Source: Rhabdophis nuchalis (lineage: Eukaryota; Chordata; Lepidosauria; Squamata; Natricidae). Taken from it: a stretch of 64,000 bases of DNA. Below the pieces are notes generated by a model that was not told the origin of the DNA, ran no database searches, and saw nothing but the letters and a program-made list of their open reading frames with translations. The position numbers and the translations under genes were made by a program. The stretch spans positions 75,203,119-75,267,118 of the forward strand of contig CM077648.1 in the NCBI GenBank assembly GCA_039707465.1, in the 5' to 3' direction. This document shows positions 21,496 through 32,515 of the stretch, one piece after another; within the stretch, counting starts at the first letter, position 1; each line of letters starts with the position of its first letter.

Positions 21496-22929
21496 CTAGC
21501 GCACATATTCGCTGAGGTAGGTGGGACTGCGCCTATTCCGCCCTGAGCGCCGCACTGACTCTGCTGGTGCTGGTGGGGGCGGAGAAGCTGCGTCGTTGTG
21601 GTCTGAGCCGCCGTCGGGTACCGCTGCCGACGGGGGCGAATCGTCCGGGAGCGTGTCCGGCCGGTTGGTTTCACGCTCAAGTCCTTTTGGCGGGGACCCT
21701 GGACCGGTCAGCACCGGACGATGGATCCCCGGGGAGTGTTGGGCCACGGTTTGTTCCTGGAGCGACGGCTCCGGTATCGGCTGACCCGGAGCTTGATCAG
21801 GAACGGGGTAGTCGACACAGGTGGTGAGCGGCCAGGACGGTGTGGGGATAGGCCAGTCGTCCGGCTGAGTTGGGGTCTCGATGTTCGGTGAGTCCGGAGA
21901 TCGGGATGGTGTCGGAGGTGCTGGAGACGGAGGGCGGCGCCTCAGTTGATCCAGGTGGCGCCGCCACTCGGATCCATCCGGTCGTCCGACCCTGTAGGAA
22001 CAGGGGCCCGTTAGTTCGCGGACGACAGCGGGGACCCACCGCGGATCCCCTGCGAAGTTCCTGGCAAAAACTGTGTCACCCACGGAGAAACGACGGGAAG
22101 AGGGGACCCCCAGATTGCACGGCTGCACCTCATTGTATTGGGGGCGCAGCCTGTCCAGTTTGGTTCGCAGGCGGCGACCCATCAGCAGTTCCGCGGGGCT
22201 TTTGCCTGTCGCCTGGCAAGGCGTGGAGTGCTGGCCCATGAGGTAAGCGTCTACCCTTGTCTGCCAATCCCCCCTATCCATCCTCCCTAGAGCCTCCTTG
22301 GCGGAGCGGATGGCTCTTTCCGCCCGGCCGTTTGCGGCCGGGTGGTAGGGTGCCGTTGGCGCGTGACGGATCCCCTGGGCGGCCAAAAACTCCTGGAAGA
22401 TGGTAGAGTGAAATTGCGGGCCGTTGTCGGAGACCAGGGAATCTGGCAACCCGTGCGTTGCAAAGAGGCGCCGGAGCGTGCGCACGGTGCTCTCGGCCGT
22501 GGTCGAGGTCATCAGAATAACCTCGGTCCAGCGAGAGTAGGCGTCTACCACCACCATGAAGGTCTGGCCATGAAATGGGCCGGCAAAGTCAATGTGGACC
22601 CTTGACCATGGTGACCTGGGGGTGTCCCAGTCCCTGTGGGGAGCGGAGGGGGGGGCGGGGCGGGAGGCCTGGCACGCCTGGCAAGCGCCGACCCAGGCGG
22701 CCACCTCATCATCCATACGCAGCCACCAGACATAGCTCCTGGCCAATGCCTTCATCCGAGCTATGCCTGGGTGGTTGGCATGGAGGGAGCTGAGGACCTG
22801 GTGGCGGAGGGGTGGGGGACGATGACCCGGTCTCCCCATAACAAACACCCGCTGTGGAATGACAATTCCAGTTGGCGGGACCTGAAGGGCCGATATGAGT
22901 CCGGCAGCGAGCCCGGGGGCCACCCTCAC
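21496..22929 (-). CDS. Gypsy integrase with proline-rich tail
   Basis: 477-codon frame. The N-terminal zinc domain shows HANHPG near residue 50 and CQAC near 83; the catalytic core has the first Asp in HIDFAGPF (about 113), the second in SDNGPQF (about 167) and the Glu in the NGRAER region (about 205). It is followed by the GPY/F-type module (VGDTVFARNF .. RWVPAVVRELTGP) and about 110 residues rich in Pro and Ser of unknown role. The enzyme would insert the cDNA copy into host DNA. The frame differs from that of the reverse transcriptase; a GTG stands where the frame opens, so this was probably one polyprotein now shifted by an indel near 22.93-22.99 kb. Confidence 0.9.
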   Translation of the reverse strand: MRVAPGLAAGLISALQVPPTGIVIPQRVFVMGRPGHRPPPLRHQVLSSLHANHPGIARMKALARSYVWWLRMDDEVAAWVGACQACQASRPAPPSAPHRDWDTPRSPWSRVHIDFAGPFHGQTFMVVVDAYSRWTEVILMTSTTAESTVRTLRRLFATHGLPDSLVSDNGPQFHSTIFQEFLAAQGIRHAPTAPYHPAANGRAERAIRSAKEALGRMDRGDWQTRVDAYLMGQHSTPCQATGKSPAELLMGRRLRTKLDRLRPQYNEVQPCNLGVPSSRRFSVGDTVFARNFAGDPRWVPAVVRELTGPCSYRVGRPDGSEWRRHLDQLRRRPPSPAPPTPSRSPDSPNIETPTQPDDWPIPTPSWPLTTCVDYPVPDQAPGQPIPEPSLQEQTVAQHSPGIHRPVLTGPGSPPKGLERETNRPDTLPDDSPPSAAVPDGGSDHNDAASPPPPAPAESVRRSGRNRRSPTYLSEYVR

Positions 22930-25047
22930 AGAACCCAGGTGGAAACCTGGGACAAAATGGGGTCGGCCTTAGTCTGCATGGCTACGTCTGATGAAGTGAG
23001 GGGCAACTCGGAATCGGCCACTGACAGGACGGACAGGGCCGGTACCGGCGTCTGATCCGTCCGGGGGAGGGGACAACGGCTGAGGGCATCTGCATGCCCC
23101 AGCTGCTTTCCTGGGCGGTAGAACAGCGTATAGTCGTACGCTGTCAGGAACTCCGTCCACCTGGTCATCCTAGGGGAGAGAATGGGCGGGGTGGGCCGGT
23201 CACCCGCCAACAGCCCAAGGAGTGGCTTGTGGTCGGTGAAGACTGAGAAGTGGCGGCCGTACAGGTACTCGTGGAATTTTTTAATCCCGGACACTACAGC
23301 CAGAGCCTCCTTGTCAATCTGACTGTAGTTGCGCTCCGTAGGAGACAAAGTCCGTGAGTAAAAGGCGATGGGGGCCTCCGAACCGTCGGGGCGGACGTGG
23401 CTCAGAACCGCCCCTACACCAAAGGGCGAGGCGTCGGATGCCAATGCCAAAGGCAAACGGTCAGAGTACTGAACCAGCACAGCCTTGGATGTTAGCGTGT
23501 TTTTAATGGCCACGAACGCTTGCGCCTCGCGGCTGCCCCAGCACCAGGCCGCCGATCGATCGAGTAATCGATGGAGCGGCTCGGCTAGTGACGCCTTGTG
23601 CGGAATAAAAGGCGCGTAGAAATTGAGTAGGCCAAGGAATGCCTGCAACTCCTGCTTGGAGGTGGGGGTGGGGGCGTCGTGAATTGCCTCGACCTTGGAG
23701 GGGGTGGGGTGAATGCCCTGAGTGTCCACCAAGAACCCCAGGAACTCAACCTTTGGCTCAGCGAACTTGCACTTGCTGAGCTTCAATTTGAAACCCGCGC
23801 CCCTGAAAATAGTGAGGACCTTCCGCAGTACCTTGGCGAGGTCTGATACGCTGGCGGCAGCTATCAGGACATCGTCAAAATACGGAACGACCCCCGGAAG
23901 CCCATGGAGCAGCCGCTCCATGAGGCTCTGGAAGATCCCCGGGGCCACGGAAACGCCGAATTGGAGGCGGCGGCAGCGAAAAGCTCCTCGGTGAGTGACG
24001 ATGGTCTGCGCCTCCGCCGCATCGTCGTCCACCGGAAGCTGTTGGTAGGCCTGCGCCATATCCAGCTTCGCGAAAATGCAGCCCTGCCCCAAAGAGTGTA
24101 GCAGGTGTTGCACCACCGGAACCGGATATGGGTTCGCCTGGAGCCCGCGGTTGATCGTCGACTTATAGTCAGCGCAGATGCGAATGGAACCGTCGGGCTT
24201 AATGGGAACTACGATGGGGGTCTCCCATTTTGCCTGGTCGACCGGCTCCAATACGCCCTGCGCCACTAGGCGGTCGAGTTCCGCGTCAACCTTCGGCTTC
24301 AGTGCGAAGGGCAGCCTGCGGGCCTTGAGTCGGATCGGGGCCACCTGGGGGTCTAAGTTAAGGGAGACTGGGGAGCCCCTGTAAGTGCCCAAGGTTCCGT
24401 CGAAAACATCGGGGAAGTCCGCTAGGACCGCGTCCACCGGTGAGGCAGTTGGCACCCGGTGTACGCGCTGGACCAAGAGACCCAGGGCGGTGAACCAATC
24501 TAAGCCTATGAGGGCGGTCAGGGGGCGCTTAACTACCAGGATGGGCAGGAACCCAGAGAAGCGACCATAGCGGACGTGGGCGCGGAATTGGCCCAGCACA
24601 TGGATGGGGTTGCCCTGGTAGTCCTTTAACAGAGTCCCGGGCTGTGACAAATCGGCAGGCTTAACGGTGGGGCAAAGGCCGACCAGCTGTGACCAGGAAA
24701 CGAGGGATCGAGACGAGCCCGAGTCGACCTCCATAGTAAGAGGCCTGCCGTTTAAAAGAAGGGACGTGGAAATACGCCTACGGTCATCCGTCGGAAGCGG
24801 AATGGAGTCCTGGAGCTCCGTCGCGGCGAAACAGTCGGCCTCCGGCTGCGGCCTTCGGAATGGGCGGCGTTGGTTGTAGTTCCGGAACGGCGCGGCCAAT
24901 GTCGCAGGATGATCTGGCGGGGGGGCCATGGCTGGAAGGTTGGCCCTGCATACGCGGGCGATGTGGCCCTTGCGGTCGCATCGTCGGCAGATGGTGACCC
25001 GGAAAGGGCAATCGTTCCTTGCGTGGCCGCCGCCGCACCCGATGCAC
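22926..25047 (-). CDS. Gypsy zinc knuckle, protease, RT and RNase H
   Basis: Open from the nucleocapsid zinc knuckle to a TGA at 22,926-22,928. In order: CRRCDRKGHIARVC (24,989-24,948), a perfect C-x2-C-x4-H-x4-C knuckle; first ATG at 24,929; aspartic protease VDSGS (about residue 70 from that ATG); reverse transcriptase with CADYK, FAKLDMAQAYQQ (motif A) and YFDD (about 350-353); RNase H with SDASPFGVGA and FTDHKPL. YFDD instead of YIDD/YVDD is usual for Gypsy. The protein would process the polyprotein and copy the RNA. Whether translation reached it by read-through or frameshift is obscured by the 44-nt duplication just upstream. Confidence 0.92.
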
Positions 25048-25789
25048 GTTGATGGTGGGCGGCGGGGTGGTTGATGGTGGGCGCGTTGATGGTTGATGGT
25101 GGGCGGCGGGGTGGTTGTGCTCTGGCGCGGCTCCGGCCCGTGGCTTGGATGCGTGCCACCTGGTCGTAGGCCTCGAAGTCCTCCGGCGGATCGAGGGGGG
25201 CGAGGTCATCCACCAGGCAGGCCCGCGGGGCCGGCAACGGCGTCGCCGGTTGACCGTGGCCTAGGTCAGGGGAGGCGGCCTCGGCCAACTCGGCGCCCCT
25301 GGCTTCTTCCACGGCCTGCTCCAAGGTGATGTCCGAGCGGGCCATCAGTCGGCGCCTGAGTTTCACGTCTTTGAGCCCGCAGACGAATTGTTCGAGTAGC
25401 GATTCGTCGAGGTGTGGGGCTGCGAACTCACACAAAATGGCCGCGGTTCTCAACGCCTGCAGGAAATCTGCCGCTGATTGCGTCGGGAGCTGGCGGCATT
25501 GCCGAAACGCGAACCGTCGAGAGATCCGCGAGGGTGCAGGTGCAAAATGGGCCTTCAGGCGAGCCTGCAGCGTGTCCCATGCCAAGGTATGGACCGCCGC
25601 GGCCGCGGCGATATTCCGTGCTACCGCAAAAACTGTGCGGCCCCCGCAGCCCAGGAAGAGCCCCATTCGGCGCTCCTGGGTGAGTTCTCCGTGGTCACCC
25701 GCGAGGAGGAAGCATTCGAATCGGGCTAGGAAGGCTTCCCACGATTCTTGCGATGCCTCGTAGGGGGCGAAGGGCGGCAGGGTGGCCAT
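25048..25789 (-). CDS. Gypsy gag, broken at its 3' end
   Basis: Starts MATLPPFAPYEASQESWEAF and contains a capsid-like core (FLARFECFLLA .. LGCGGRTVF .. FRQCRQLPTQSAADFLQALR), as in Gypsy Gag. The correct frame ends at the duplicated segment 25,048-25,117; beyond it the frame runs on out of register to 24,752. Taking account of the 44-nt repeat offset, gag and pol would be in one frame, which suggests a single Gag-Pol ORF in the parent element. Gag would form the particle that packages the RNA. Confidence 0.85.
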
Positions 25790-25921
25790 CGCGGCGGCAG
25801 TCTCGTGGCCTCGCTGGAAGGAGTAGCGAGGGTGGAGGTAGTCCAGTGCAGGATTTCTTCGGATGCAGCGAGAAAGCTTTGTTCCGTGTAATCATTACCG
25901 GCCCCAGTCCTTCGTCGCCAG

Positions 25922-26174
25922 TGTTAGATTCTCGGCAAGAATAGAGAGTCCAGACCGGTAAGATTATCAGCTCTTTTTATTCGGAACAATGTAGGCAAGG
26001 CATAGTGACTCATTTCAAATCTGCGCGCCTTCTGCTCTACCGCTCCTTTTATGGGGAGCTGGTAGGCAGCCGGCCAATCGCGCGTTAGGTGGTTCCGGCC
26101 ACAGCCAACCACGTCCTGTCCAATCAGGACGTGGCTGGCTGCTGCCGGCTTTGAATGTCTGCCAGGATGCAACA
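25922..26174 (-). repeat. 5' LTR of the Gypsy element
   Basis: Same 253 bp as the other LTR with no difference seen. In sense it is followed by CTGGCGACGAAGGACTGG, the position of the tRNA primer-binding site; which tRNA it pairs with I cannot say. Confidence 0.93.
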
Positions 26175-26392
26175 GTTTTGTTTTCTTTAATATTATATTC
26201 CTTCACAAATGGATTTTTGCTGCTCGCATTCTTTGCATCTGAAACATTCAGGATTTCACTTGTTATGTAGAGAAGGCAAGTTTTCTTAAGACAATAGTTT
26301 TCCCCAAGCCATCTTTGGCTTCTAACAAATAGACGTGGTTTGCTTATGCATTTTTCCAAGATGTTTTCCCTTAATTGATTGAAGATCTAAAA

Positions 26393-26528
26393 CAGAGGTT
26401 CCCAAACTTGGCAATTTTTAAGACTTGGGAACTTCAACTCCCAGAATTCTCCAGCCAGCTCTGCTGGCTGGAGAATTCTGGGAGTTGAAGTCCCCAAGTC
26501 TTAAAGTTGCCAAGTTTGGGAACCTCTG
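26393..26528. mobile_element. Palindromic hAT MITE, TTCCCAAACTTGG subfamily
   Basis: Perfect TSD ATCTAAAA at 26,385-26,392 and 26,529-26,536; long, nearly perfect arms meeting at CCAGCTCTGCTGG. Confidence 0.93.
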
Positions 26529-26536
26529 ATCTAAAA

Positions 26537-27488
26537 TAAATCCCTGTGAGCCTTCAGAAGTTGCTAATAGTTGTGCATTCGGGGTAGTGAGGAAACTGGA
26601 AACATGCCCTCTTCTCTCCTACCAGGCATTGTGAACACTTCACCCTCAAGTTATTTTTCTCTTCTGTCTTTCTTTTAGAAGAAAGATAAGAGCCAGCCAA
26701 GGCTAAATGCTAAATGCAGACTGTATGGTTCTGGACTACTGCTACCAGCACTGGCCATCTTAGCATCCTTCACTATTGGCCATGCTGATAAAGGCTTCAG
26801 GAACTGTAATTCAGTTATGTCTGGATAACCAGCAGTTCCCTACTACTGATTTAGCTCTTTCACTAAGGCAAATTTTTTACAGCAGGAGTTAATTTCTCCA
26901 TATTTGAGTATGAAAATATATACTCCACCAAGTAGTTAGACATGTCTGACAATTATTCCCAGGAACTGTTGTGGTCACTTTGTTCTATTAACTCTAGTTA
27001 ATTATCTGAGCATCTAGAAGCATCCATCCTTCACATTTGCAAACTGACTTCTTTTCTATTCCACTTCCCTGCTTCCAATGAATGGCTAATGAGGCCAGTT
27101 ATTGGTAAATCTATGCACAGCTAAAAACAGTTTGAATATGCTTGGGTAGCAGAATTATTCCTTAGGATCAATTCAGATGAATTCTTTTCTCATAATTAAA
27201 TCTGATTGATCATTATCTATGGAACTATGAAAGCATAAGCTTCCCAAATCAGACATGTACTTTGGAAGAAAAAGTTTAGCTAGGAAAGGTGAGTGCATAT
27301 TCTGCTCAGCATTTCATTGCGAAGCTCAATCAATTACATAAAAGTTGCCTTGAAATAGTTCATTTCAGTTCTGCTGTAGCAGTTTGGGTTGTAACTTATT
27401 TGCCAATTTTTAGTCCTGGAAACAAGTTACTTGTCCTGAAATATTGGGTTATTTTCTTTAAAAATAATAATTGGTTCTGTTATTTCAT
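26537..27488. other. Intergenic, nothing recognised
   Basis: No supported feature in about 950 bases. Confidence 0.5.
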
Positions 27489-27616
27489 TTCATTTATTTA
27501 GATTTATAAAACTGCGCCTCTCTCCCCGAAGGGACTTGGGGCGGTGCACAGGAAGTTAAAAAACATATACAACACAACCATCAATAAATATTAAAACCAA
27601 ATTAAATAATGCTCAC

Positions 27617-27795
27617 CAATGGTGGGTTTCAAATTTGTTTAGAACCTACTCTCTAGGTGTGGCCTATTTTGTGGGTGTGGCTTGGCAGTCATGTGACAGG
27701 GTGGGAGTGGCCACCTTTTAAAATGTGGTGAAACTCATTTAACAACGCTCTTGCTTAGCAACCAAAATTTTGGGCTCAATTGTGATGATAAATTC

Positions 27796-27879
<84 letters not shown>

Positions 27880-28086
27880 TCCTTCCTTCCTTCCTTCCTT
27901 CCTTCCTTCCTTCCTTCCTTCCTTTCTTACTTTCTGCCTTTCTTTCCTTTCCTTCCCATTGGGTTACTGGCAGTGGCAGGCCAGACTTATTTCTGGGTCC
28001 GCCGGTGGAACCCCCTCTCACCAGCTCTCTAAATTTCACCATCCGGCTCTTGCGAGTAGGTGCGAGCCTGCAGAAACCCACCACTG
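27617..28086. mobile_element. Non-autonomous hAT, CAGTGGTGGGTTTC family, with CTTT tract
   Basis: Termini CAATGGTGGGTTTC and GAAACCCACCACTG; perfect TSD ATGCTCAC (27,609-27,616 and 28,087-28,094). The inside contains a (CTTT)n/(CCTT)n tract. Closely similar to 34,376-34,832, including the position of the tract. Confidence 0.92.
27795..27925. repeat. (CTTT)n-(CCTT)n microsatellite
   Basis: About 21 CTTT units followed by about 11 CCTT units, inside the hAT element. Confidence 0.95.
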
Positions 28087-28302
28087 ATGCTCACCCTGTG
28101 CTAAAAAATCTTAAAATCTTAAAAACTATTTCCCCCTAAAGTCCAAATTAAAACAGTTTAAGCTTCAGACTACAGGCTAGATGAAGTGGATTAGGCCAGG
28201 CCAGCCAGATGGAAAAAGTAGGTCTTCAACTTTTGGCGGAAGGAGCGGAGGTCCGTGGTAGTTCAGGGGGTAGGTCGTTCCAGAGGGTTGGGCCCGCCAC
28301 AT

Positions 28303-28613
28303 AAAGAAGTCATTTCAGACCTAAACAGAAAACAGAGATACAAGGAAGCCTAATATCTATAGCCCATGCATAATTTATTCAGGATTTTAAATTTTTGCCC
28401 CAACAAAAAAAGAACAAAAAGCTTCTTTTATGATCAAGGTCTTTTTGTAGCTATATGGTATCCCTTCGGGGAGAGGGAGTGGTCTACAAATTAAATTTAT
28501 TATTATTATTATTATTATCTGAAAAAATTACATTGGGTTACTTGACTTTATTTTCAGCCAGGACTTCCAAGATAGCTTTGAGACCTTGGATCTTTCTTCA
28601 CATGGGTCTAACT
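28303..28613. other. Intergenic with a short ATT-tailed LINE end
   Basis: At 28,458-28,517 CCCTTCGGGGAGAGGGAG followed by TTATTATTATT is a bare L2-type 3' tail in + orientation; the rest is unassigned. Confidence 0.5.
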
Positions 28614-28697
28614 CAGGGGTGGGCAAACTTTGCAACTTTAAGTCTGAAGGACTTCAGCTCCCAGACTTCTCCAGCCAGCAAAGTTTGCCCACCCCTG
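28614..28697. mobile_element. Deleted palindromic hAT MITE
   Basis: Complete left arm of the TGGGCAAACTTTGC subfamily but only the outer 20 bp of the right arm. No matching TSD (GTCTAACT / TGAATATG). Confidence 0.8.
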
Positions 28698-29086
28698 TGA
28701 ATATGACAGTGCCCTGGCACCCTTTTTATTCTGCTGTGTCCCCATGAGGTTACATCTTGTCCTAAATCCAAGAATGAGTCAAGATCCAATTGTTCTTATT
28801 TGTTCCATTTTTACCATAGTGTTTCCCCCCCCTTAAACTGGTGAGAACACACCATAGTTTCAAGATGTGTAAAAAATTTCAGTCAAAAGATCTGTTAGGT
28901 TTGAGGATAGCACACTTATTTATTACTTCAATGTGGTATGCACATGACTTCTCCTCTGATACTCCTCCTCTCCTCTCCCCTTCCCACCCCTCTCCTCTCC
29001 TCTCAATGTCAGGGTTCTAAGTAACACCCACAATGAAAGAAGACTCCAAGGCTTAAGTTCCTCAGAGTTCCATTTTATTAGAGATG
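28698..29086. other. Intergenic, nothing recognised
   Basis: Contains a CT-rich stretch at 28,950-29,005; otherwise unassigned. Confidence 0.5.
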
Positions 29087-29094
29087 TCATATTG

Positions 29095-29464
29095 CAGTAG
29101 TGGGATTCAGCCAGTTTGCACCTATTTGGGAGAACCGGTTGTTAACTTTCTAAGCAGTTCGAAGAACCGGTTGTTGGAATAAATCACATTTTGTTTTCTT
29201 CCACTTTACAGGGTTAATCCTGTAAGGAAGGCAGGAAGGAAACATTCTGGTCTTGTTTCTAGCCTAATCTTCATTGCCCTGCTTACAGAAACTGCCTCTC
29301 CAGTTAACCCTTATTACATTGTAATAACTAAGGCAATGCACCCATCGACCTGAGTGATGTTGAGTTGGCCACGCCCACCCAGTCACATGACCACTGAGCC
29401 CCGCCTACCCTGCTGGTCATTAGGGCAGAGAACCAGTTGTTAAATGATTTGAATCCCGCCACTG
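29095..29464. mobile_element. Non-autonomous hAT, CAGTGGTGGGATTCAG family
   Basis: Termini CAGTAGTGGGATTCAG and TGAATCCCGCCACTG; TSD TCATATTG / TCATAGTG (7 of 8). Internal marks GAGAACCGGTTGTTAA and ..GGCCACGCCCACCCAGTCACATGACC are shared with the copy at 62.2-63.2 kb. Confidence 0.88.
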
Positions 29465-29522
29465 TCATAGTGGTACATCTGGGAAAACCCAAATCTGAAA
29501 GTTTCCAGATTTTCCCCACCCA

Positions 29523-30481
29523 AATTTTATTTATTTATTTTATTAAATTTATACCCCGCCCTTCTCCTTGTTAGGACCCAGGGCAGCGCACAGGCATTAT
29601 ATAAAACCATAAATACAATATACATCAATTAAAAATATATTAAATTAATTCACCCGTGCTAAAACCCGTTATTAAAACCGTAACCAAATTATAATTTATA
29701 TTTAAAAGTCAGACGCGGGGGGCTATCCTAGGCCGGCTTGTTGGAATAAGTACGTCTTAAGACGTTGGCGGAAGAGGCGGAGGTCCGAGATAGTGCGAAG
29801 GTCGGGGGGTAGGTCGTTCCAGAGGGCCGGGCCCGCCACAGAGAAGGCTCTTCCCCTGGGTGTCGCCAGCCGGCATTGCCCGGCCGACGGCACCCGGAGT
29901 AGGCCCGCTCTGTGGGAGCGGACCGGACGAAGGGATGTATGGGGCAGGAGGCGGTCTCGTATATAGCTAGGCCCCGAGCCATGGAGCGATTTAAAGATGG
30001 TGGTCAACACCTTGAAGCGCACTCGAAAGGCCACAGGCAGTCAGTGCAGCTCGCGCAGGAGAGGTGTTACGTGGGCTTGCCTTGAGGCACCCATAACCAC
30101 CCGCGCGGCCGCATTCTGCACTAACTGCAGCTTTCGAGTTCACCTCAAGGGGAGCCCCATGTAGAGAGCGTTACAGTAATCCAGCCGAGATGTCACGAGC
30201 GCTTGAGTGACTGTGCAAAGGGCCACCCGGTCTAGTAAGGGGCGCAACTGGCGTATCAGGCGAACCTGATAGAACGCCCCCCTGGCCACGGCCGCCACAT
30301 GGTCCTCCATGGACAGCCGGGAATCCAGAAGGACGCCCAAGTTGCGCGCCCTCTCCACGGGGGCAAGATGTTCACCCCCAATGGCCAGTGTTGGATTTAT
30401 CTGGCTAAACCGGGGTGCCGGAAACCACAGCCACTCGGTCTTGGACGGGTTGAGTTTGAGTTTGTTACTACCCATCCAGTT
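29523..30481 (-). mobile_element. L2-like LINE, 5'-truncated
   Basis: In - sense from the NPSKTEWLW block to the C-terminus, with the 3' UTR (CTCCTTGTTAGGACC) and tail at 29,523-29,560. A frameshift near 30,030-30,140 separates two good reading frames (LALCTVTQALVTS.. and RVRFKVLTTIFKSLHG). Confidence 0.88.
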
Positions 30482-31030
30482 CAAGTCCCTGCCCAGCACC
30501 CACATGTTCATCACATGATCCAATCAGGCACCATCCAAAACTGGAGATGCCTTCCAGTTACACCATCGCAGCTGCAGGGGCAAGGTGTCCTTGACTCTCT
30601 GAGAAAGGAATGATATGTTACCCATACTCCATATAATCCCCTCTCCCATTTTTCCACAGCAGAAAATGTGGCAGGTCTGAAGGCCCAATGTAAAAGATGG
30701 CTTCCAGGTCTGACACTCCTCTCCACTCCTCAAAAGGGGAGTGCATAGCTGTCCCTGTCCCTGTGGCTATCTGCAGCTGGTGGAACACTTGACTGATGGC
30801 TACAGGAGCAGCACAGTGAAGCAGAAAGCCACAGTTGTCTGAAAAGCTCAGGATCAGATTTGGAAGCTATCCTGCCAGTGATCTATCAATGGCTGGACAA
30901 ATATATCAAGCTATACTGCCATGTAAACAAAGAAAATTAAATAACAAGAACAAAATTGTGATTTCTCCTATTTGCTGTCTTCCCCAAGCAGGGCAGATTT
31001 CCAAGTCCTTGTTGCCACCTTGCGAGAGTC
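30482..31030. other. Intergenic, nothing recognised
   Basis: No supported feature. Confidence 0.5.
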
Positions 31031-31044
31031 AAAAAAAAGGTGGG

Positions 31045-31188
31045 GACAAGGGGGTAATGTTATGTTATGAGAAATCTATATTATGTTGGGTGGGAGGAGG
31101 GGGGTACAGTATTTGTAGCCGAATTACATTATATGTATGGGGGGTGGAAATGGGGGGCAATTTGTTTGTATAAAACTCTTTCAATTAA
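31045..31188 (+). mobile_element. L1-type 3' end insertion with 14-bp TSD
   Basis: G-rich tract, TATAAAACTCTTTCAATT and poly(A); direct repeat AAAAAAAAGGTGGG at 31,031-31,044 and 31,189-31,202. Sister of 4,256-4,478. Confidence 0.72.
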
Positions 31189-31202
31189 AAAAAAAAGGTG
31201 GG

Positions 31203-32067
31203 TTGTCTCCCACGTAGGGGTGGATTTTCCTATGAAGGGGAAAAAATCTCCCTTCCCAGAAAATACCACAGAAATCTGCTTGTACCAAAGCCAGTGATCA
31301 TGTGAATCCAGCAAAAGTGCATGGAAGTTAACCTGGGTATCTCAATAGACAACACAATACTTTTTCCTTTTGACCATTTCCAGTTCACTCTTATGATTAT
31401 GGATATCTTCTACGGCCTGCTGACAATGGAGGAATAGGTGAGGAAAGCAGAGCTGAGGAATCAAATGTTTCCCCCCCCCCCTTAATATACTTGCATAATC
31501 AGGACAAGCCAATTTTATACCAGAATAGTTTTTTTTGCCAACTCAAGAATTGAAAGTTCAACTCAGCAATGGGTTTTGGATTTAAAAAAACAAAGAAAAC
31601 ATATAGAAAAAAGAAATAGATAAAAAGGAATACACACATTAATTAAAGATTTATAGTCACAATATTGTATGAATGAAGCAAAAGGCAATGCATAAACTGC
31701 ATAATCATTGAGCGAAATTAGATTTATTTATTTATTTATTTAGCAAATGACATACGAGGCCAGGGAGGCTACAATGTTATCACACAATAGAAGTCCTGGT
31801 AGTTGACAGTTGCTAGTTTGTTTGTAGTACGGGTACATCACGAGAGGGCAAACTCCTTTCACACTGGCTGATCTGCAGCATTCTCAGAGGAAGTTGGCTC
31901 ATCTAGGACTTTCCTCCACTGCTCTTCTGCCAATCGCATCTGGGAAGATTCAGCACTGGTTTCAGCTCCCTGTGCAAAACTCAGCCAGCACTTTCCCACC
32001 ACTGACCTTATCTATCTACTTACAAACAATGCTCTTGAACGGCTAGTTAGTCAAAAGCTAGATTTTT
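31203..32067. other. Intergenic, with a possible (AAAT)-tailed retrocopy on the - strand
   Basis: TTTATTTATTTATTTATTT at 31,727-31,742 followed by non-repetitive sequence to about 32,010 could be a minus-strand retroposed unit with an AAAT tail; I cannot name it. The rest is unassigned. Confidence 0.35.
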
Positions 32068-32502
32068 TTGATTTTTGATTTTATTAAATTTATATCCCCC
32101 ACCTATCTCCAATAGGACCCAGGGTGGCGCACAGGCATTTAAAAAGACACAATATATAGTACAAAATATATAGAAACATCCTAAAACCCTATTAAACTAA
32201 ATACTCCTGCGCTAAAAATATAATTTAAAAAACCCTCTAATTAAAAAATTTGTATAAGTAACCCTCAGTCGTTTATCGGGTGGATTTACCCTAGGCCGGC
32301 TTGCTGAAACAGGTGCGTTTTTAAATGCTGGCGGAATAGGCGGAGGTCCGAGGTGATACGGAGATCGGGAGGTAGATCATTCCAGAGGGTAGGGCCCGCC
32401 ACAGAGAAGGCCCTTCCCCTGGGCGTCGCCAACCGGCATTGCCCGGCTGACGGCACCTGGAAAAGACCCTCTCTGTGGGAGCAGATCGGATCAAGGGATG
32501 TG
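32068..32502 (-). mobile_element. L2-like LINE, strongly 5'-truncated
   Basis: 3' UTR (ATCTCCAATAGGACCC) plus the last about 65 codons (SHREGLFQVPSAGQCRLATP .. LKTHLFQQAGLG). Confidence 0.85.
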
Positions 32503-32515
32503 TTCAAACTTAGAG

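Larger units (their letters stand above)
21231..26174 (-). mobile_element. Ty3/Gypsy LTR retrotransposon, nearly complete
   Basis: 4,944 bp with two 253-bp LTRs (TG..CA ends), a 5-bp TSD GTTTT (21,226-21,230 and 26,175-26,179), a purine-rich primer for plus-strand synthesis next to the 3' LTR (21,484-21,500, GGGGGGGAAGGAG in sense), and gag, protease, reverse transcriptase, RNase H and integrase in the Gypsy order. GC content is far above the surrounding DNA. No env frame is present. The two LTRs look identical by eye, so the insertion is recent, yet the coding region is already broken in at least two places (44-nt duplication in gag, frame change before integrase). Confidence 0.95.
27489..28302 (-). 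mobile_element. L2-like LINE end split by a hAT element
   Basis: The 3' UTR (CTCTCCCCGAAGGGACTTGG) and the untranslated part lie at 27,489-27,616 and continue at 28,095-28,302 to GGGCCCGCCAC. The gap is filled by the hAT element 27,617-28,086, whose TSD ATGCTCAC lies in the LINE. Confidence 0.85.

Noticed and set aside
25093..25763. Plus-strand frames across the Gypsy gag
   Set aside because: Antisense shadows caused by high GC content; no motif.
27776..28087. Long Ser/Phe/Leu and Lys/Glu/Arg frames
   Set aside because: Translation of the CTTT/CCTT tract; the same holds for 34,497-34,881.
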